Below are positions 26,162 to 33,895 of a DNA stretch of 64,000 nt, one piece after another; the first letter of the stretch is position 1, and each line of letters starts with the position of its first letter. This DNA is from UBA10649 sp965278965 (GTDB taxonomy: Bacteria > Actinomycetota > Actinomycetes > S36-B12), in the NCBI GenBank assembly GCA_965278965.1, contig OZ257127.1, positions 744,001 to 808,000 on the forward strand, given 5' to 3'. The position numbers and the translations under genes are program-made. The notes under the pieces are model-generated. The model made no database searches, had not been told where the DNA came from, and saw only the letters and a list, made by a program, of their open reading frames with translations.

Positions 26162-27247
26162 CTACGGCGTGCCCACCGTGGCGTCGGGGCCGAGCAGGAC
26201 CCGGACGTCGACGAACGGCTGCGTCCCGGTGTCCGCGACGACCGACGACACGGGCAGACCGAGCGCGGCCGCGACCTGCTGACCGCCGGCCACGGCGGCC
26301 TCCGAGGCGTCGGGCACGACCACCTGGGTCGATGCGACCTCGACCGGGCTCGTCCGGTCAGAGATCACGCCGAACCCGGCGCCGTTGAGTCGTGATCGCG
26401 CGACGAGCTCGGCCCCGACCGTGGCGCCGGCCCGCTGGACCACCACCCGCAGGGGGCCGTCGTGGCCGGTCGCGAGGGCCGCATCGGGGAAGAGCCGGCC
26501 CACGAGGAGGTCGGACTCCTGTCGCTTCACGACGGCGGCTCGCGCGTCGCCCGCGCGCACGTACGTGACGGGCAGGGCGGCGCGGTCCGCCTCGTGCGCG
26601 CGAAGGTCGCGACCGAGCAGGGCAAGCACGCGCCCGGCGTCCTCGTTCGTCACGGTTGTTCGGGCCATCGATCCGAGCCCGATGAGCAGCTCGCTGGTCG
26701 TGCCCGCGTCGGGCGGAAGGCCAGCAAGGACCCGGTCGAGCACCAGCCCGAACGAGCCGGGCTGCTTGGCGACCGCCGGGTCCACCCGCGTGCCGGTCGC
26801 GTCGATCAGCCCACCCCACGCGAGTCGGTCGAGGTCGACGACCGCGTCGATCTGCACCCCGAGGAGGGTCTGCAGGGGCTGCGCGGCGAGGGAGCCGCCG
26901 CTGGGGTCCGACGTCTGCGACAACGTCATCGGAGGGACCGTCGGCACGAGGAGCGCCCGCGGGAGCATCAGCTCGCTCACCGTGCCGGAGCTGCCGCCGA
27001 CGCCCAGGAGCACCGAGCTCTCCAGGACGCCGTCCTCCCCGCGCACGTTGAGCAGCACGACCAGCTGGCGGTCCTGGTCCGACGGGATGACCGACGTCGC
27101 GGTCGGGCTCGTCGTCGTCGTCGGGGCCGAGTCGACCCGGTCGCGCCCGAGCAGCAGGCCCGTCACGACCGACGCGACGATCACCAACAGCGCGATCAGC
27201 GCCGTCACCCGCCAGGGGAAGCGCTGCGGGGCGGCGTGCTCGCTCAT
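26162..27247 (-). CDS. LCP-like/LytR_C membrane protein
   Basis: 361 aa with a short cytoplasmic tail, one membrane helix (VTALIALLVIVASVVTGLLLG, about 14-34) and an extracellular part. Residues about 60-170 resemble a shrunken LytR-CpsA-Psr domain (LVVLLNVRGEDGVLESSVLL, LMLPRALLV, IDAVVDLDRLAWGGLIDATG), but the Asp and Arg residues that bind pyrophosphate in active LCP ligases are not evident. The C-terminal 85 residues are a LytR_C domain (VVQRAGATVGAELVARSRLNGAGF). It sits between nadD and rsfS as in many Micrococcales. A structural cell-wall role is more likely than catalysis. Confidence 0.75.
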   Translation of the reverse strand: MSEHAAPQRFPWRVTALIALLVIVASVVTGLLLGRDRVDSAPTTTTSPTATSVIPSDQDRQLVVLLNVRGEDGVLESSVLLGVGGSSGTVSELMLPRALLVPTVPPMTLSQTSDPSGGSLAAQPLQTLLGVQIDAVVDLDRLAWGGLIDATGTRVDPAVAKQPGSFGLVLDRVLAGLPPDAGTTSELLIGLGSMARTTVTNEDAGRVLALLGRDLRAHEADRAALPVTYVRAGDARAAVVKRQESDLLVGRLFPDAALATGHDGPLRVVVQRAGATVGAELVARSRLNGAGFGVISDRTSPVEVASTQVVVPDASEAAVAGGQQVAAALGLPVSSVVADTGTQPFVDVRVLLGPDATVGTP

Positions 27248-27269
27248 GCCGCGGCTCTCGTCGGCATCG

Positions 27270-27884
27270 TCAGCCCCGGTACAGGCCGTGCTTGGCGATC
27301 AGGTGCGCGACGCCGTCCGGCACGAGGTAGGAGATGGGCTCGTCGCGCGCGACCCGGGTGCGGATGTCCGTCGAGGAGATCGCCAACGCCGGCACCTCCA
27401 GCAGCGACACCCGGGCGCTGGGCAGGCCCGGGTCCGCGAGCGTGTGCCCAGGTCGGGTGACCCCGATGAGGTGCGCGGAGGCCACCACCTGCTCAGGATC
27501 GCGCCAGCCGAGGATCTCGGACAGGGCATCGGCCCCCGTGATGAAGAACCACTCGGCCAGCGGGGCGCCGTCGGCTGCACGGGCCGCGCGCAGGTCGCGC
27601 AGCGTGTCGACGGTGTAGGTCGGACCCGGCCGGTCGATGTCGACCCGCGACACCACGAACCGGGGATCCGCCGCGGTCGCGACGACCGTCATGAGGTAGC
27701 GGATCTCCGCCGGCGCGCGACGATCGGTGGCCTTGTGCCACGCCTGGCCGGTCGGGCAGAAGACCACCCGGGAGAGGCCGAACCGGTGAGCGACCTCGGA
27801 TGCCGCGACGAGGTGCCCGTAGTGGATCGGGTCGAAGGAGCCACCCATCACGCCGATGCGTGCGGCGGCCGCCTCAGCCGTCAG
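27270..27884 (-). CDS. nadD: Nicotinate-nucleotide adenylyltransferase
   Basis: About 204 aa. The nucleotidyl-transferase signature GVMGGSFDPIHYGHLVAASE and the later ISSTDIRTRVARDEPISYLVP are diagnostic. It makes deamido-NAD from nicotinate mononucleotide and ATP. The frame has no ATG or GTG far enough upstream to include the usual RIGVMGG opening. A CTG at 27884 does so, has AAGGTGG upstream, and overlaps the stop of the 49-aa gene as CTGA, so I use it as the start. GTG 27851 is the conventional alternative and would give 193 aa with the beginning of strand 1 missing. Confidence 0.88.
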   Translation of the reverse strand: MTAEAAAARIGVMGGSFDPIHYGHLVAASEVAHRFGLSRVVFCPTGQAWHKATDRRAPAEIRYLMTVVATAADPRFVVSRVDIDRPGPTYTVDTLRDLRAARAADGAPLAEWFFITGADALSEILGWRDPEQVVASAHLIGVTRPGHTLADPGLPSARVSLLEVPALAISSTDIRTRVARDEPISYLVPDGVAHLIAKHGLYRG

Positions 27885-28030
27885 TCACCCACCTTGATCA
27901 TGAGCGTGACGACCAGGAGCGCGACGAGCGCGACCATGGCGACCCCGCCGAACACCCACGGCGACATCTGGCCACCGTGCTCGGCGACCTCCTCGGTCGC
28001 CTGAACGAGCGCACTGTTGACGATGTGCAT
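27881..28030 (-). CDS. 49-aa single-helix membrane protein between proA and nadD
   Basis: A short frame starting at ATG 28030 behind AAAGGA. It has a polar N-terminal 24 residues (MHIVNSALVQATEEVAEHGG), a single hydrophobic helix (VFGGVAMVALVALLVVTLMI) and the tail KVGD. The ribosome site, the TGA overlapping the nadD start and the clear membrane helix argue for a real protein. I do not recognise a function. Similar small membrane proteins occur at this spot in related genomes, as far as I recall. Confidence 0.7.
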   Translation of the reverse strand: MHIVNSALVQATEEVAEHGGQMSPWVFGGVAMVALVALLVVTLMIKVGD

Positions 28031-28098
28031 GCCCGGTCCTTTCTCACACCCGCGTCCGCGGTCGCCTCACGCTGTCGGGGTCACTGTATCGGCGCACC

Positions 28099-29409
28099 TC
28101 AGGCGCGGGTGTGGCCGTCGCCGGTGACGACGTACGTCGATGTCGTCAGCTCGGTCAGTCCCATCGGACCGCGCGCGTGCAACTTCTGCGTCGAGATGCC
28201 GATCTCGGCACCGAACCCGAACTCCCCGCCGTCGGTGAACCGGGTCGACGCGTTCACCATGACCGCGGCCGAGTCGACGCCGGCGACGAACCGCTGCGCC
28301 GCGGACTGGCTGTCGGTCACGATCGCCTCGGTGTGCCCGGAGGACCACCGGCGGATGTGCGCGAGCGCGTCGTCGATGCTGTCGACGATGCCGGCCGCGA
28401 TGTCGAGCGAGTAGTACTCGGCGGCCCAGTCGTCGTCGGTGACCGCGGCGAACCGGGCGCCGCTGCCGGTGGCGTGCAGTGCGAACCGCTCGTCGCCGTG
28501 GATCGTGACCCCGGCCTCGGTGAGCGCCTGCAGGGCCGCCGGCAGGAAGGCGTCGGCGATGTCCTTGTGGACCAGGAGCGTCTCCGCCGCGTTGCAGACG
28601 CTGACGCGCTGCGCCTTGCTGTTCAGCAGGATAGCGACGGCCTTGGCGATGTCGGCGTCCTTGTCGATGTACACGTGGCAGTTGCCGACGCCGGTCTCGA
28701 TGACGGGGACCGTCGAGTTGTCGACGACGTTGCGGATCAAGGACTCCCCTCCCCGCGGGATGAGGACGTCGACGAGTCCGCGGGCCTTCATCAGATACGT
28801 CACCGACTCGTGCGTCTCGCCCGGCACGAGCTGGATCGCGTCGGCCGGCAGCCCGACACCGACGAGCGCGGCGCGCATCACGTCGACGAGCGCGGCGTTG
28901 GTCGTCGCCGCCGAGCTCGACCCGCGCAGCAGCGCCGCGTTGCCGCTCTTGAGCGTCAGGCCGGCGGCGTCCACAGTGACGTTCGGCCGGGCCTCGTAGA
29001 TCATCCCGACGACTCCGAGGGGTACCCGTACCTGCCGCACCTGCAGGCCGTTGGGCAACGTGTAGCCGCGGATCACCTCGCCGACCGGGTCCGGCAGTGC
29101 GGCGACGTCACGCAGCGCCTGGGCGATCGCCGCGACGCGGGGCGCGGTGAGGGTGAGGCGGTCGACCAGTGCCGGCGACACTCCCCCGCCAACCGCCCGG
29201 TCGACGTCGACGGCGTTGGCGGCGACGATCCGGTCCGCATCGGCGTCGAGGGCGTCGGCGAGTGCCCGCAGCGCCGCGTCCTTGTCGTCGCGCGTCAGGG
29301 TCCGCAGGACGACAGCGGCCTCGCGCGCCCGTCGCGCGCATGCCAGCACCTGCTCACGTTCGTCGCTTGCCACGGCCTTCTCCGACCCGACCGGCACGTC
29401 CACGCTCAT
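28099..29409 (-). CDS. proA: Gamma-glutamyl phosphate reductase
   Basis: 436-aa aldehyde-dehydrogenase-fold enzyme of proline synthesis; it reduces glutamyl-5-phosphate from ProB to the semialdehyde with NADPH. Visible motifs are VRQVRVPLGVVGMIYEARPN, the catalytic Cys in QRVSVCNAAETLL (about residue 270), and FTDGGEFGFGAEIGIS near the end. ATG 29409 opens the typical N-terminus; frames upstream are not coding. proB lies 1.1 kb upstream on the same strand, separated by an opposite-strand membrane gene and a small conserved protein. Confidence 0.93.
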   Translation of the reverse strand: MSVDVPVGSEKAVASDEREQVLACARRAREAAVVLRTLTRDDKDAALRALADALDADADRIVAANAVDVDRAVGGGVSPALVDRLTLTAPRVAAIAQALRDVAALPDPVGEVIRGYTLPNGLQVRQVRVPLGVVGMIYEARPNVTVDAAGLTLKSGNAALLRGSSSAATTNAALVDVMRAALVGVGLPADAIQLVPGETHESVTYLMKARGLVDVLIPRGGESLIRNVVDNSTVPVIETGVGNCHVYIDKDADIAKAVAILLNSKAQRVSVCNAAETLLVHKDIADAFLPAALQALTEAGVTIHGDERFALHATGSGARFAAVTDDDWAAEYYSLDIAAGIVDSIDDALAHIRRWSSGHTEAIVTDSQSAAQRFVAGVDSAAVMVNASTRFTDGGEFGFGAEIGISTQKLHARGPMGLTELTTSTYVVTGDGHTRA

Positions 29410-29476
29410 GCGGCGACGATACCCGCGGCGGCCACGAGGGCCGACGGGCGACGTTGCACGCAGGTCCTCTGCCAGG

Positions 29477-29986
29477 ATGCCGCCCGTGGACGGCTTCGAC
29501 CTCGGCACGTGGTCCGACTTCGGCGTCGGGGTCGCCGGCGCGATGGCCGCCCTCACCGGCCTGCTGTTCGTCGCGGTGTCGATCAACCTCGAGCGGATCA
29601 TCGCGGCGCCGAACCTGCCCCGGCTGGCCGGGGCCACTCTGCTGCTGTTCAGCACTGTCCTCGTGTCGGCGATCGCCCTGCTCATCCCCGGTCAGCATCC
29701 CCGTGCCCTGGGGATCGAGCTCGTGGTCCTCGGCATCCTGGCGGGCATCCCGCTCGTGTACCTGCAGACCCGGCCCCCACGGATCACGCCGCAGACGCCC
29801 ATGTGGGACTGGCTGGCGACCCGGCTCGCACCGGCCGTCCTCGTCCCCGGTCTCATCCTGCTCGCGGGCGTCGGCCTGATCGCGTCGGTCGCGGGGAGCC
29901 TGTACCTCGTCGCCGCGGCGACCCTCGTCGCCATCATCGCTGGACTGCTCAGCGCGTGGATCCTGCTCGTCGAGATCCAGCGCTAG
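29477..29986 (+). CDS. Four-helix integral membrane protein of unknown function
   Basis: 169 aa, ATG 29477. After DGFDLGTWSDFGVGVAGAM there are four or five hydrophobic helices: about 14-35 (MAALTGLLFVAVSINL), 50-66, 72-90 and two near the C-terminus (VLVPGLILLAGVGLIASV and VAAATLVAIIAGLLSAWILL). No enzyme motif is present. It is divergent from proA with 67 bp between starts. I recall only uncharacterised actinobacterial relatives. Confidence 0.7.
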   Translation: MPPVDGFDLGTWSDFGVGVAGAMAALTGLLFVAVSINLERIIAAPNLPRLAGATLLLFSTVLVSAIALLIPGQHPRALGIELVVLGILAGIPLVYLQTRPPRITPQTPMWDWLATRLAPAVLVPGLILLAGVGLIASVAGSLYLVAAATLVAIIAGLLSAWILLVEIQR

Positions 29987-30021
29987 ACCCAGCCGGCTCG
30001 TCCGGCACCTGGGACGTACGT

Positions 30022-30110
30022 CACGACACGCCGAGCTTCCTGCGCGTGTCGTGCTGCACGTCCCGGAAAGCGGAACGTGCGGGGCGGCGGGGGGGGGTGG
30101 GTTGGCGGGT
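30022..30110. repeat. Nested inverted repeats and G-tracts between convergent genes
   Basis: In the 127-bp gap between the membrane protein (stop 29986) and the minus-strand gene ending at 30114, CACGACACG (30022-30030) pairs perfectly with 30045-30053. A second hairpin, GCACGTcCCG/CGGaACGTGC, spans 30056-30080. They are followed by G-tracts, including nine consecutive G at 30089-30097, with quadruplex potential on the plus strand. The hairpins probably terminate both genes. Confidence 0.5.
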
Positions 30111-30113
30111 TGG

Positions 30114-30518
30114 CTAGAAGGGGACGACGCGGCCGGTCGCCACGAAGCTCGGGTGGTCGTGCACCTGTCGGCCGCGGCGGTGGAACGTCTCGCGGTCGAT
30201 GACCTCGACCCCGGCGACCCGCCACGGGGGCAGCTGCGCGGAGGCCATGTGCTCGTCCCACAGGTGGATCGCCAGCCGGAGGGCAGTGGCGACCTCGGGG
30301 GCCTCTTCCCAGTACCGAACCTCGGCACGGTCGGCCGCGTAGCGGCCCGACAGCAGGAACGGGTGCTCGTCGCTGAGCCGCTCGAGCGCCGTCCGGATGG
30401 TCGCCAGCGGCACCGACTCACCGGCGACCGTGAGCGTGACGTGCCACATGGTCCCGGTCTCCGGCTCGGGGCCGGACCCCGGGACGACGGAGAGACGCAC
30501 GGGCTCGCCGACGTCCAT
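30114..30518 (-). CDS. Conserved protein of unknown function upstream of proA
   Basis: 134 aa from ATG 30518, which has AAGGGG upstream. It is a soluble alpha/beta protein with HVTLTVAGESVPLATIRTAL, HPFLLSGRYAADRAEVRYWE and LAIHLWDEHMASAQLPPW visible; there are no Cys clusters, helix spans or nucleotide motifs. It sits 28 bp downstream of proB on the same strand and is probably cotranscribed with it. I recognise it only as a recurrent actinobacterial protein; no function can be assigned. Confidence 0.65.
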   Translation of the reverse strand: MDVGEPVRLSVVPGSGPEPETGTMWHVTLTVAGESVPLATIRTALERLSDEHPFLLSGRYAADRAEVRYWEEAPEVATALRLAIHLWDEHMASAQLPPWRVAGVEVIDRETFHRRGRQVHDHPSFVATGRVVPF

Positions 30519-30546
30519 CCCACCCCTTGCGCGCATCGTTGGTCCG

Positions 30547-31674
30547 CTAGGCCCCGAGGATGACGAGGTCGTCGCGATGGACAACCTCACGCTCATACGC
30601 GGGGCCGAACTCCCGGGCGAGGTCCCGGGTCGAGCGGCCGAGCAGTCCCGGCAGCTCGGTCGCGTCAAAGTTGACCAGACCGCGCGCGACGATGTTGCCG
30701 TTTCGGTCGACTATGTCCACCGGATCGCCAGCCACGAACCCTCCGTCGATCGCCACGATCCCAGCCGGCAGGAGCGACATCCGCCGCTGCACGACCGCGG
30801 CGACGGCACCGTCGTCGATGACCAGCCGGCCCGACGCGGTGGTCGCGTGCTCGAGCCACAGGTGGCGGGTCGATCGGCGCTTGCCGGTCGGGTGGAACAC
30901 CGTGCCCACATCCGCGGCCGCGAGCGCACGGCCGGCCAGAGCGGCGGACGTCAGCAGCACCGGGATGCCCGCGGCCGTCGCGATCGCCGCGGCGTCGACC
31001 TTCGTGGTCATGCCGCCGAGCCCGACCCCGCTCCCGGACCCCCCGACGCGCACGTCGACGAGGTCGTCGGCGCCGCGCACATCGGTGACCAGCCGCGAGC
31101 CGGGACGAGAGGGCGGCCCATCGTGCAACCCGTCGACGTCCGACAGCAGGACCAGGGCGTCCGCCTGGACCACGTGCGCGAGCAGGGCCGCCAGCCGGTC
31201 GTTGTCGCCGAACCGGATCTCGTCGGTGGCGACCGTGTCGTTCTCGTTGACGATAGGCAGCACGCCGAGGTCGAGCAGACGGAACAGCGTCCGCTGGGCG
31301 TTGCGGTAGTGGCTGCGCCGGATGACGTCATCTGCGGTGACGAGCACCTGGCCGACGATCAGGCCGTGCCGCGCGAACGCTGCGGTGTAGTGCGCCAGCA
31401 GCATGCCCTGGCCGACGGACGCCGAGGCCTGCTGCGTCGCAAGGTCTCGCGGGCGGCGGGGCAGGCCGAGCGCCGGAAAGCCCGTCGCGATCGCGCCGCT
31501 GGAGACCAGGACGACCTGGTGCCCGCGGGCACGGCGCGTGGCGAGCTCGTCGACCAGTGCGTCGACGCGGGCGACGTCAAGACCGCCCCCTGCCTGCGTG
31601 AGCGATGACGAACCCACCTTGACCACGATGCGCCCGGCACCGGCGATCCGGGCGCGGACGGCCGCACCGCTCAA
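30547..31674 (-). CDS. proB: Glutamate 5-kinase (with PUA domain)
   Basis: 375-aa amino-acid kinase: IVVKVGSSSLTQ (ATP site), VVLVSSGAIATGFPAL, IVNENDTVATDEIRFGDNDRLAALLA (substrate and Mg site), then a C-terminal PUA domain (DGAVAAVVQRRMSLLPAGI onward). It phosphorylates glutamate as the first step of proline synthesis and is normally feedback-inhibited by proline. The start is an unusual TTG at 31674, overlapping the obgE stop as TTGA. No better start lies downstream before the kinase motif, so translation is probably coupled to obgE. Confidence 0.92.
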   Translation of the reverse strand: MSGAAVRARIAGAGRIVVKVGSSSLTQAGGGLDVARVDALVDELATRRARGHQVVLVSSGAIATGFPALGLPRRPRDLATQQASASVGQGMLLAHYTAAFARHGLIVGQVLVTADDVIRRSHYRNAQRTLFRLLDLGVLPIVNENDTVATDEIRFGDNDRLAALLAHVVQADALVLLSDVDGLHDGPPSRPGSRLVTDVRGADDLVDVRVGGSGSGVGLGGMTTKVDAAAIATAAGIPVLLTSAALAGRALAAADVGTVFHPTGKRRSTRHLWLEHATTASGRLVIDDGAVAAVVQRRMSLLPAGIVAIDGGFVAGDPVDIVDRNGNIVARGLVNFDATELPGLLGRSTRDLAREFGPAYEREVVHRDDLVILGA

Positions 31675-33047
31675 GGCCCGCCGCCGGGCAGCTCGTCGAA
31701 CCGCGTCTCGAGACGGACGTCGCTGCCGCGGGGCCCGGCGTTGGGAGCCTCCCCCGCGTAGATCGTCGGGTGCCAGTCGAAGACAACCGCGTCGTCCCCG
31801 CCGATCATCACCGTGGCACCGGGGGTCGCGCCGAGCTCGAGCAGCTTGTCCTCGACCCCCAGCCGTGCGAGCCGGTCGGCCAGGTAGCCGACGGCCTCGT
31901 CGTTGCTGAAGTCGGTCTGCCGCACCCAGCGCTCGGGGCGGGACCCGCGGACGCGGAAGCCCTCGGGCTCGGGCGTCACGGTGAAGCCGGAGTCGTCGAC
32001 GGCCTTGGGCGTCACGACGACCCGGACCGGCTCCACGGGAGCGGCCGCCCGGAACTCCAGCACGCGCTCGGCCATCGCGAACGACAGCGGGCGCAGGCCT
32101 TCGTGCGTCGCAGCGGAGATCTCGAACGACGGCAGCCCGCGCTCGGCGAGGAGCGGACGCACGAGGTCCGCGAGCACCCGGCCGTCCGGGACGTCGATCT
32201 TGTTGAGCGCGACGAGCCGGGGCCGGTCGGCCAGACCGCCGTACTGCTCCAGCTCGGCCTCGATCGCGTCGAGGTCCGCGAGCGGGTCACGACCAGGCTC
32301 CATCGTCGCGCAGTCGAGGACGTGCACCAGGACGCTGCAGCGCTCGACGTGCCGCAGGAACTCCAGGCCGAGGCCGCGGCCCTGGCTGGCGCCGGGGATG
32401 AGGCCGGGCACGTCGGCGACCGTGAACACGACGTCGCCCGCCGTGACGACACCGAGGTTCGGCACGAGGGTCGTGAACGGGTAGTCGGCGATCTTGGGCC
32501 GGGCGGCGGACATCGCAGCGACCAGGCTGGACTTCCCAGCGCTCGGGAACCCCACGAGCGCGACATCGGCGACCGTCTTGAGCTCCAGCACGATGTCGCG
32601 CAGCTGGCCGGTCTCCCCGAGAAGGGCGAAGCCGGGTGCCTTGCGGCGGGGCGAGGCCAGGGCCGCGTTGCCGAGCCCTCCGCGACCACCCTCGGCAAGC
32701 ACGTATCGGGCGCCGTTGCCCACGAGGTCGGCCAGGATCTCCCCGTCCGGGGTCGCGACCACGGTGCCGCTCGGGACACGCAGCACGATGTCGGCCCCGG
32801 CCGCGCCGTTGCGGTGGTCGCCCTGGCCGGGCTTGCCGCTCCCGGCGTTCCGGTGCGGGCCGTGGTGGAACTCCAGCAGGGTGGTCACACCCGGGTCCAC
32901 GACCGCGACGACGTCTCCCCCGCGTCCGCCGTTGCCGCCGTCCGGCCCGCCCAGGGGCTTGAACTTCTCGCGCAGGACCGAGGCGCAGCCGTTCCCGCCA
33001 TTGCCGCCCTGTGCGTGCAGGACTACGCGGTCGACGAAGGTGGCCAT
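31671..33047 (-). CDS. obgE: GTPase ObgE/CgtA
   Basis: 458 aa. The N-terminal Obg fold is Gly-rich (QGGNGGNGCASVLREKF, GGPDGGNGGRGGDVV); the G domain has GFPSAGKSSL (G1), DVPGLIPGAS (G3), and LNKIDVPD (G4); the C-terminal OCT domain is present (FRVRGSRPERWVRQTDFSN, AVVFDWHPT). It acts in late 50S ribosome assembly and stress control. ATG 33047 has GAGGA upstream. It follows rplU-rpmA but is separated from them by the strong hairpin at 33152-33193 and a second inverted repeat, so it may also have its own promoter. Confidence 0.95.
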   Translation of the reverse strand: MATFVDRVVLHAQGGNGGNGCASVLREKFKPLGGPDGGNGGRGGDVVAVVDPGVTTLLEFHHGPHRNAGSGKPGQGDHRNGAAGADIVLRVPSGTVVATPDGEILADLVGNGARYVLAEGGRGGLGNAALASPRRKAPGFALLGETGQLRDIVLELKTVADVALVGFPSAGKSSLVAAMSAARPKIADYPFTTLVPNLGVVTAGDVVFTVADVPGLIPGASQGRGLGLEFLRHVERCSVLVHVLDCATMEPGRDPLADLDAIEAELEQYGGLADRPRLVALNKIDVPDGRVLADLVRPLLAERGLPSFEISAATHEGLRPLSFAMAERVLEFRAAAPVEPVRVVVTPKAVDDSGFTVTPEPEGFRVRGSRPERWVRQTDFSNDEAVGYLADRLARLGVEDKLLELGATPGATVMIGGDDAVVFDWHPTIYAGEAPNAGPRGSDVRLETRFDELPGGGP

Positions 33048-33082
33048 GGTGTCCTCAACCTACTCATTCGTTGAGCGGCGAA

Positions 33083-33129
33083 TTGTGTACGCGCGCTGTC
33101 GTATTTTGTCCGGTTCTGGGCGTACACAA
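33083..33129. repeat. 10-bp inverted repeat upstream of obgE
   Basis: TTGTGTACGC (33083-33092) and GCGTACACAA (33120-33129) are perfect complements around a 27-nt, relatively A/T-rich centre. It sits 36 bp before the obgE start: either a large-loop hairpin or an operator. Confidence 0.45.
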
Positions 33130-33151
33130 ACCGCCGGTCAACGGAACCGAA

Positions 33152-33193
33152 CGAATGAGAGGGACGGGCCGCGCGGCCCGCCCCTCTCATTCG
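33152..33193 (-). terminator. 42-nt near-perfect palindrome after rpmA
   Basis: On the minus strand 20-bp arms (starting CGAATGAGAGGG and ending CCCTCTCATTCG) close a 2-nt loop, with a single G-U pair in the RNA. It begins 14 bp past the rpmA stop. A further copy of the outer CTCATTCG lies at 33063-33070. It is a very strong hairpin: terminator or attenuator between rplU-rpmA and obgE. Confidence 0.7.
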
Positions 33194-33206
33194 AAGACTG
33201 CGTCGG

Positions 33207-33461
33207 TCAGCCGACCGCGACCACGTTCACGACGCGCCGGCCCCGCTTGGTGCCGAACTGGACGGCTCCGTCGGCGAGGGCGAACAAGGTGTCGTCCCCG
33301 CCACGGCCGACGTTGTCGCCGGGGTGGAAGTGGGTGCCGCGCTGCCGCACGATGATCTCGCCAGCGTTGACGACCTGACCGCCGAACCGCTTCACGCCGA
33401 GGCGCTGAGCGTTGGAGTCCCGGCCGTTACGGGTGCTGGATGCGCCCTTCTTGTGTGCCAT
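33207..33461 (-). CDS. rpmA: 50S ribosomal protein L27
   Basis: 84 aa: MAHKKGASSTRNGRDSNAQR, then LGVKRFGGQVVNAGEIIVRQRGT (seen in parts) and HPGDNVGRGGDDTLFAL. The N-terminal tail reaches the peptidyl-transferase centre. There is no Firmicutes-type N-terminal extension, so no protease processing is expected. It lies 4 bp downstream of rplU. Confidence 0.97.
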   Translation of the reverse strand: MAHKKGASSTRNGRDSNAQRLGVKRFGGQVVNAGEIIVRQRGTHFHPGDNVGRGGDDTLFALADGAVQFGTKRGRRVVNVVAVG

Positions 33462-33465
33462 GTCG

Positions 33466-33783
33466 TCACTTCCCCGCGGAGATGCCGGTGACCTTGATCG
33501 CCGTGAGCTCCTGACGGTGCCCCTGACGACGGCGGTAGCCGGTCTTGTTCTTGTACTTCAGGATGTCGATCTTCGGCCCACGGTGGTGGTCGACGATCTC
33601 CGCCGTGACGCTGGCCTTGGCCAGCACCTTCGGGTCGGACGTGACCGCGGTGCCGTCGACGAGCAGGAGGACGGGGAGGGTCAGCGACGCACCCGGCTCC
33701 CCGGACTGACGATCCAGGACGACGACGTCGCCGACCGCGACCTTCTCTTGCCGGCCGCCGGCGCGAACGATGGCGTACACCAC
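33466..33783 (-). CDS. rplU: 50S ribosomal protein L21
   Basis: 105 aa beginning VYAIVRAGGRQEKVAVGDVV and ending with DILKYKNKTGYRRRQGHRQ and a short IKVTGISA tail, the L21 signature. Two GTG codons in tandem (33783, 33780) can serve as start; AGGAG lies just upstream and fits the second slightly better. It is first in the rplU-rpmA unit, with a good promoter at 33843-33872 between it and rne. Confidence 0.97.
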   Translation of the reverse strand: MVYAIVRAGGRQEKVAVGDVVVLDRQSGEPGASLTLPVLLLVDGTAVTSDPKVLAKASVTAEIVDHHRGPKIDILKYKNKTGYRRRQGHRQELTAIKVTGISAGK

Positions 33784-33842
33784 TGACTCCTACTCGATCG
33801 GGGATGTGCTCAGGGCCGAACGGCCCACAGGCACGAGGGACA

Positions 33843-33872
33843 AGGATACGGACGCCTGCGCCGAAGGGTCAA
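33843..33872 (-). promoter_or_regulatory. Putative sigma-70-type promoter of rplU-rpmA
   Basis: On the minus strand TTGACC (33872-33867) and TATCCT (33848-33843) are separated by 18 nt, good matches to actinobacterial -35/-10 boxes. They lie 60 bp upstream of rplU. The leader also holds the palindrome GGGCCGttCGGCCC (33813-33826), which could be an L21 autoregulatory stem; that last point is inference. Confidence 0.55.
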
Positions 33873-33895
33873 ACCGGCTCGGTTCGCCCTCACGA

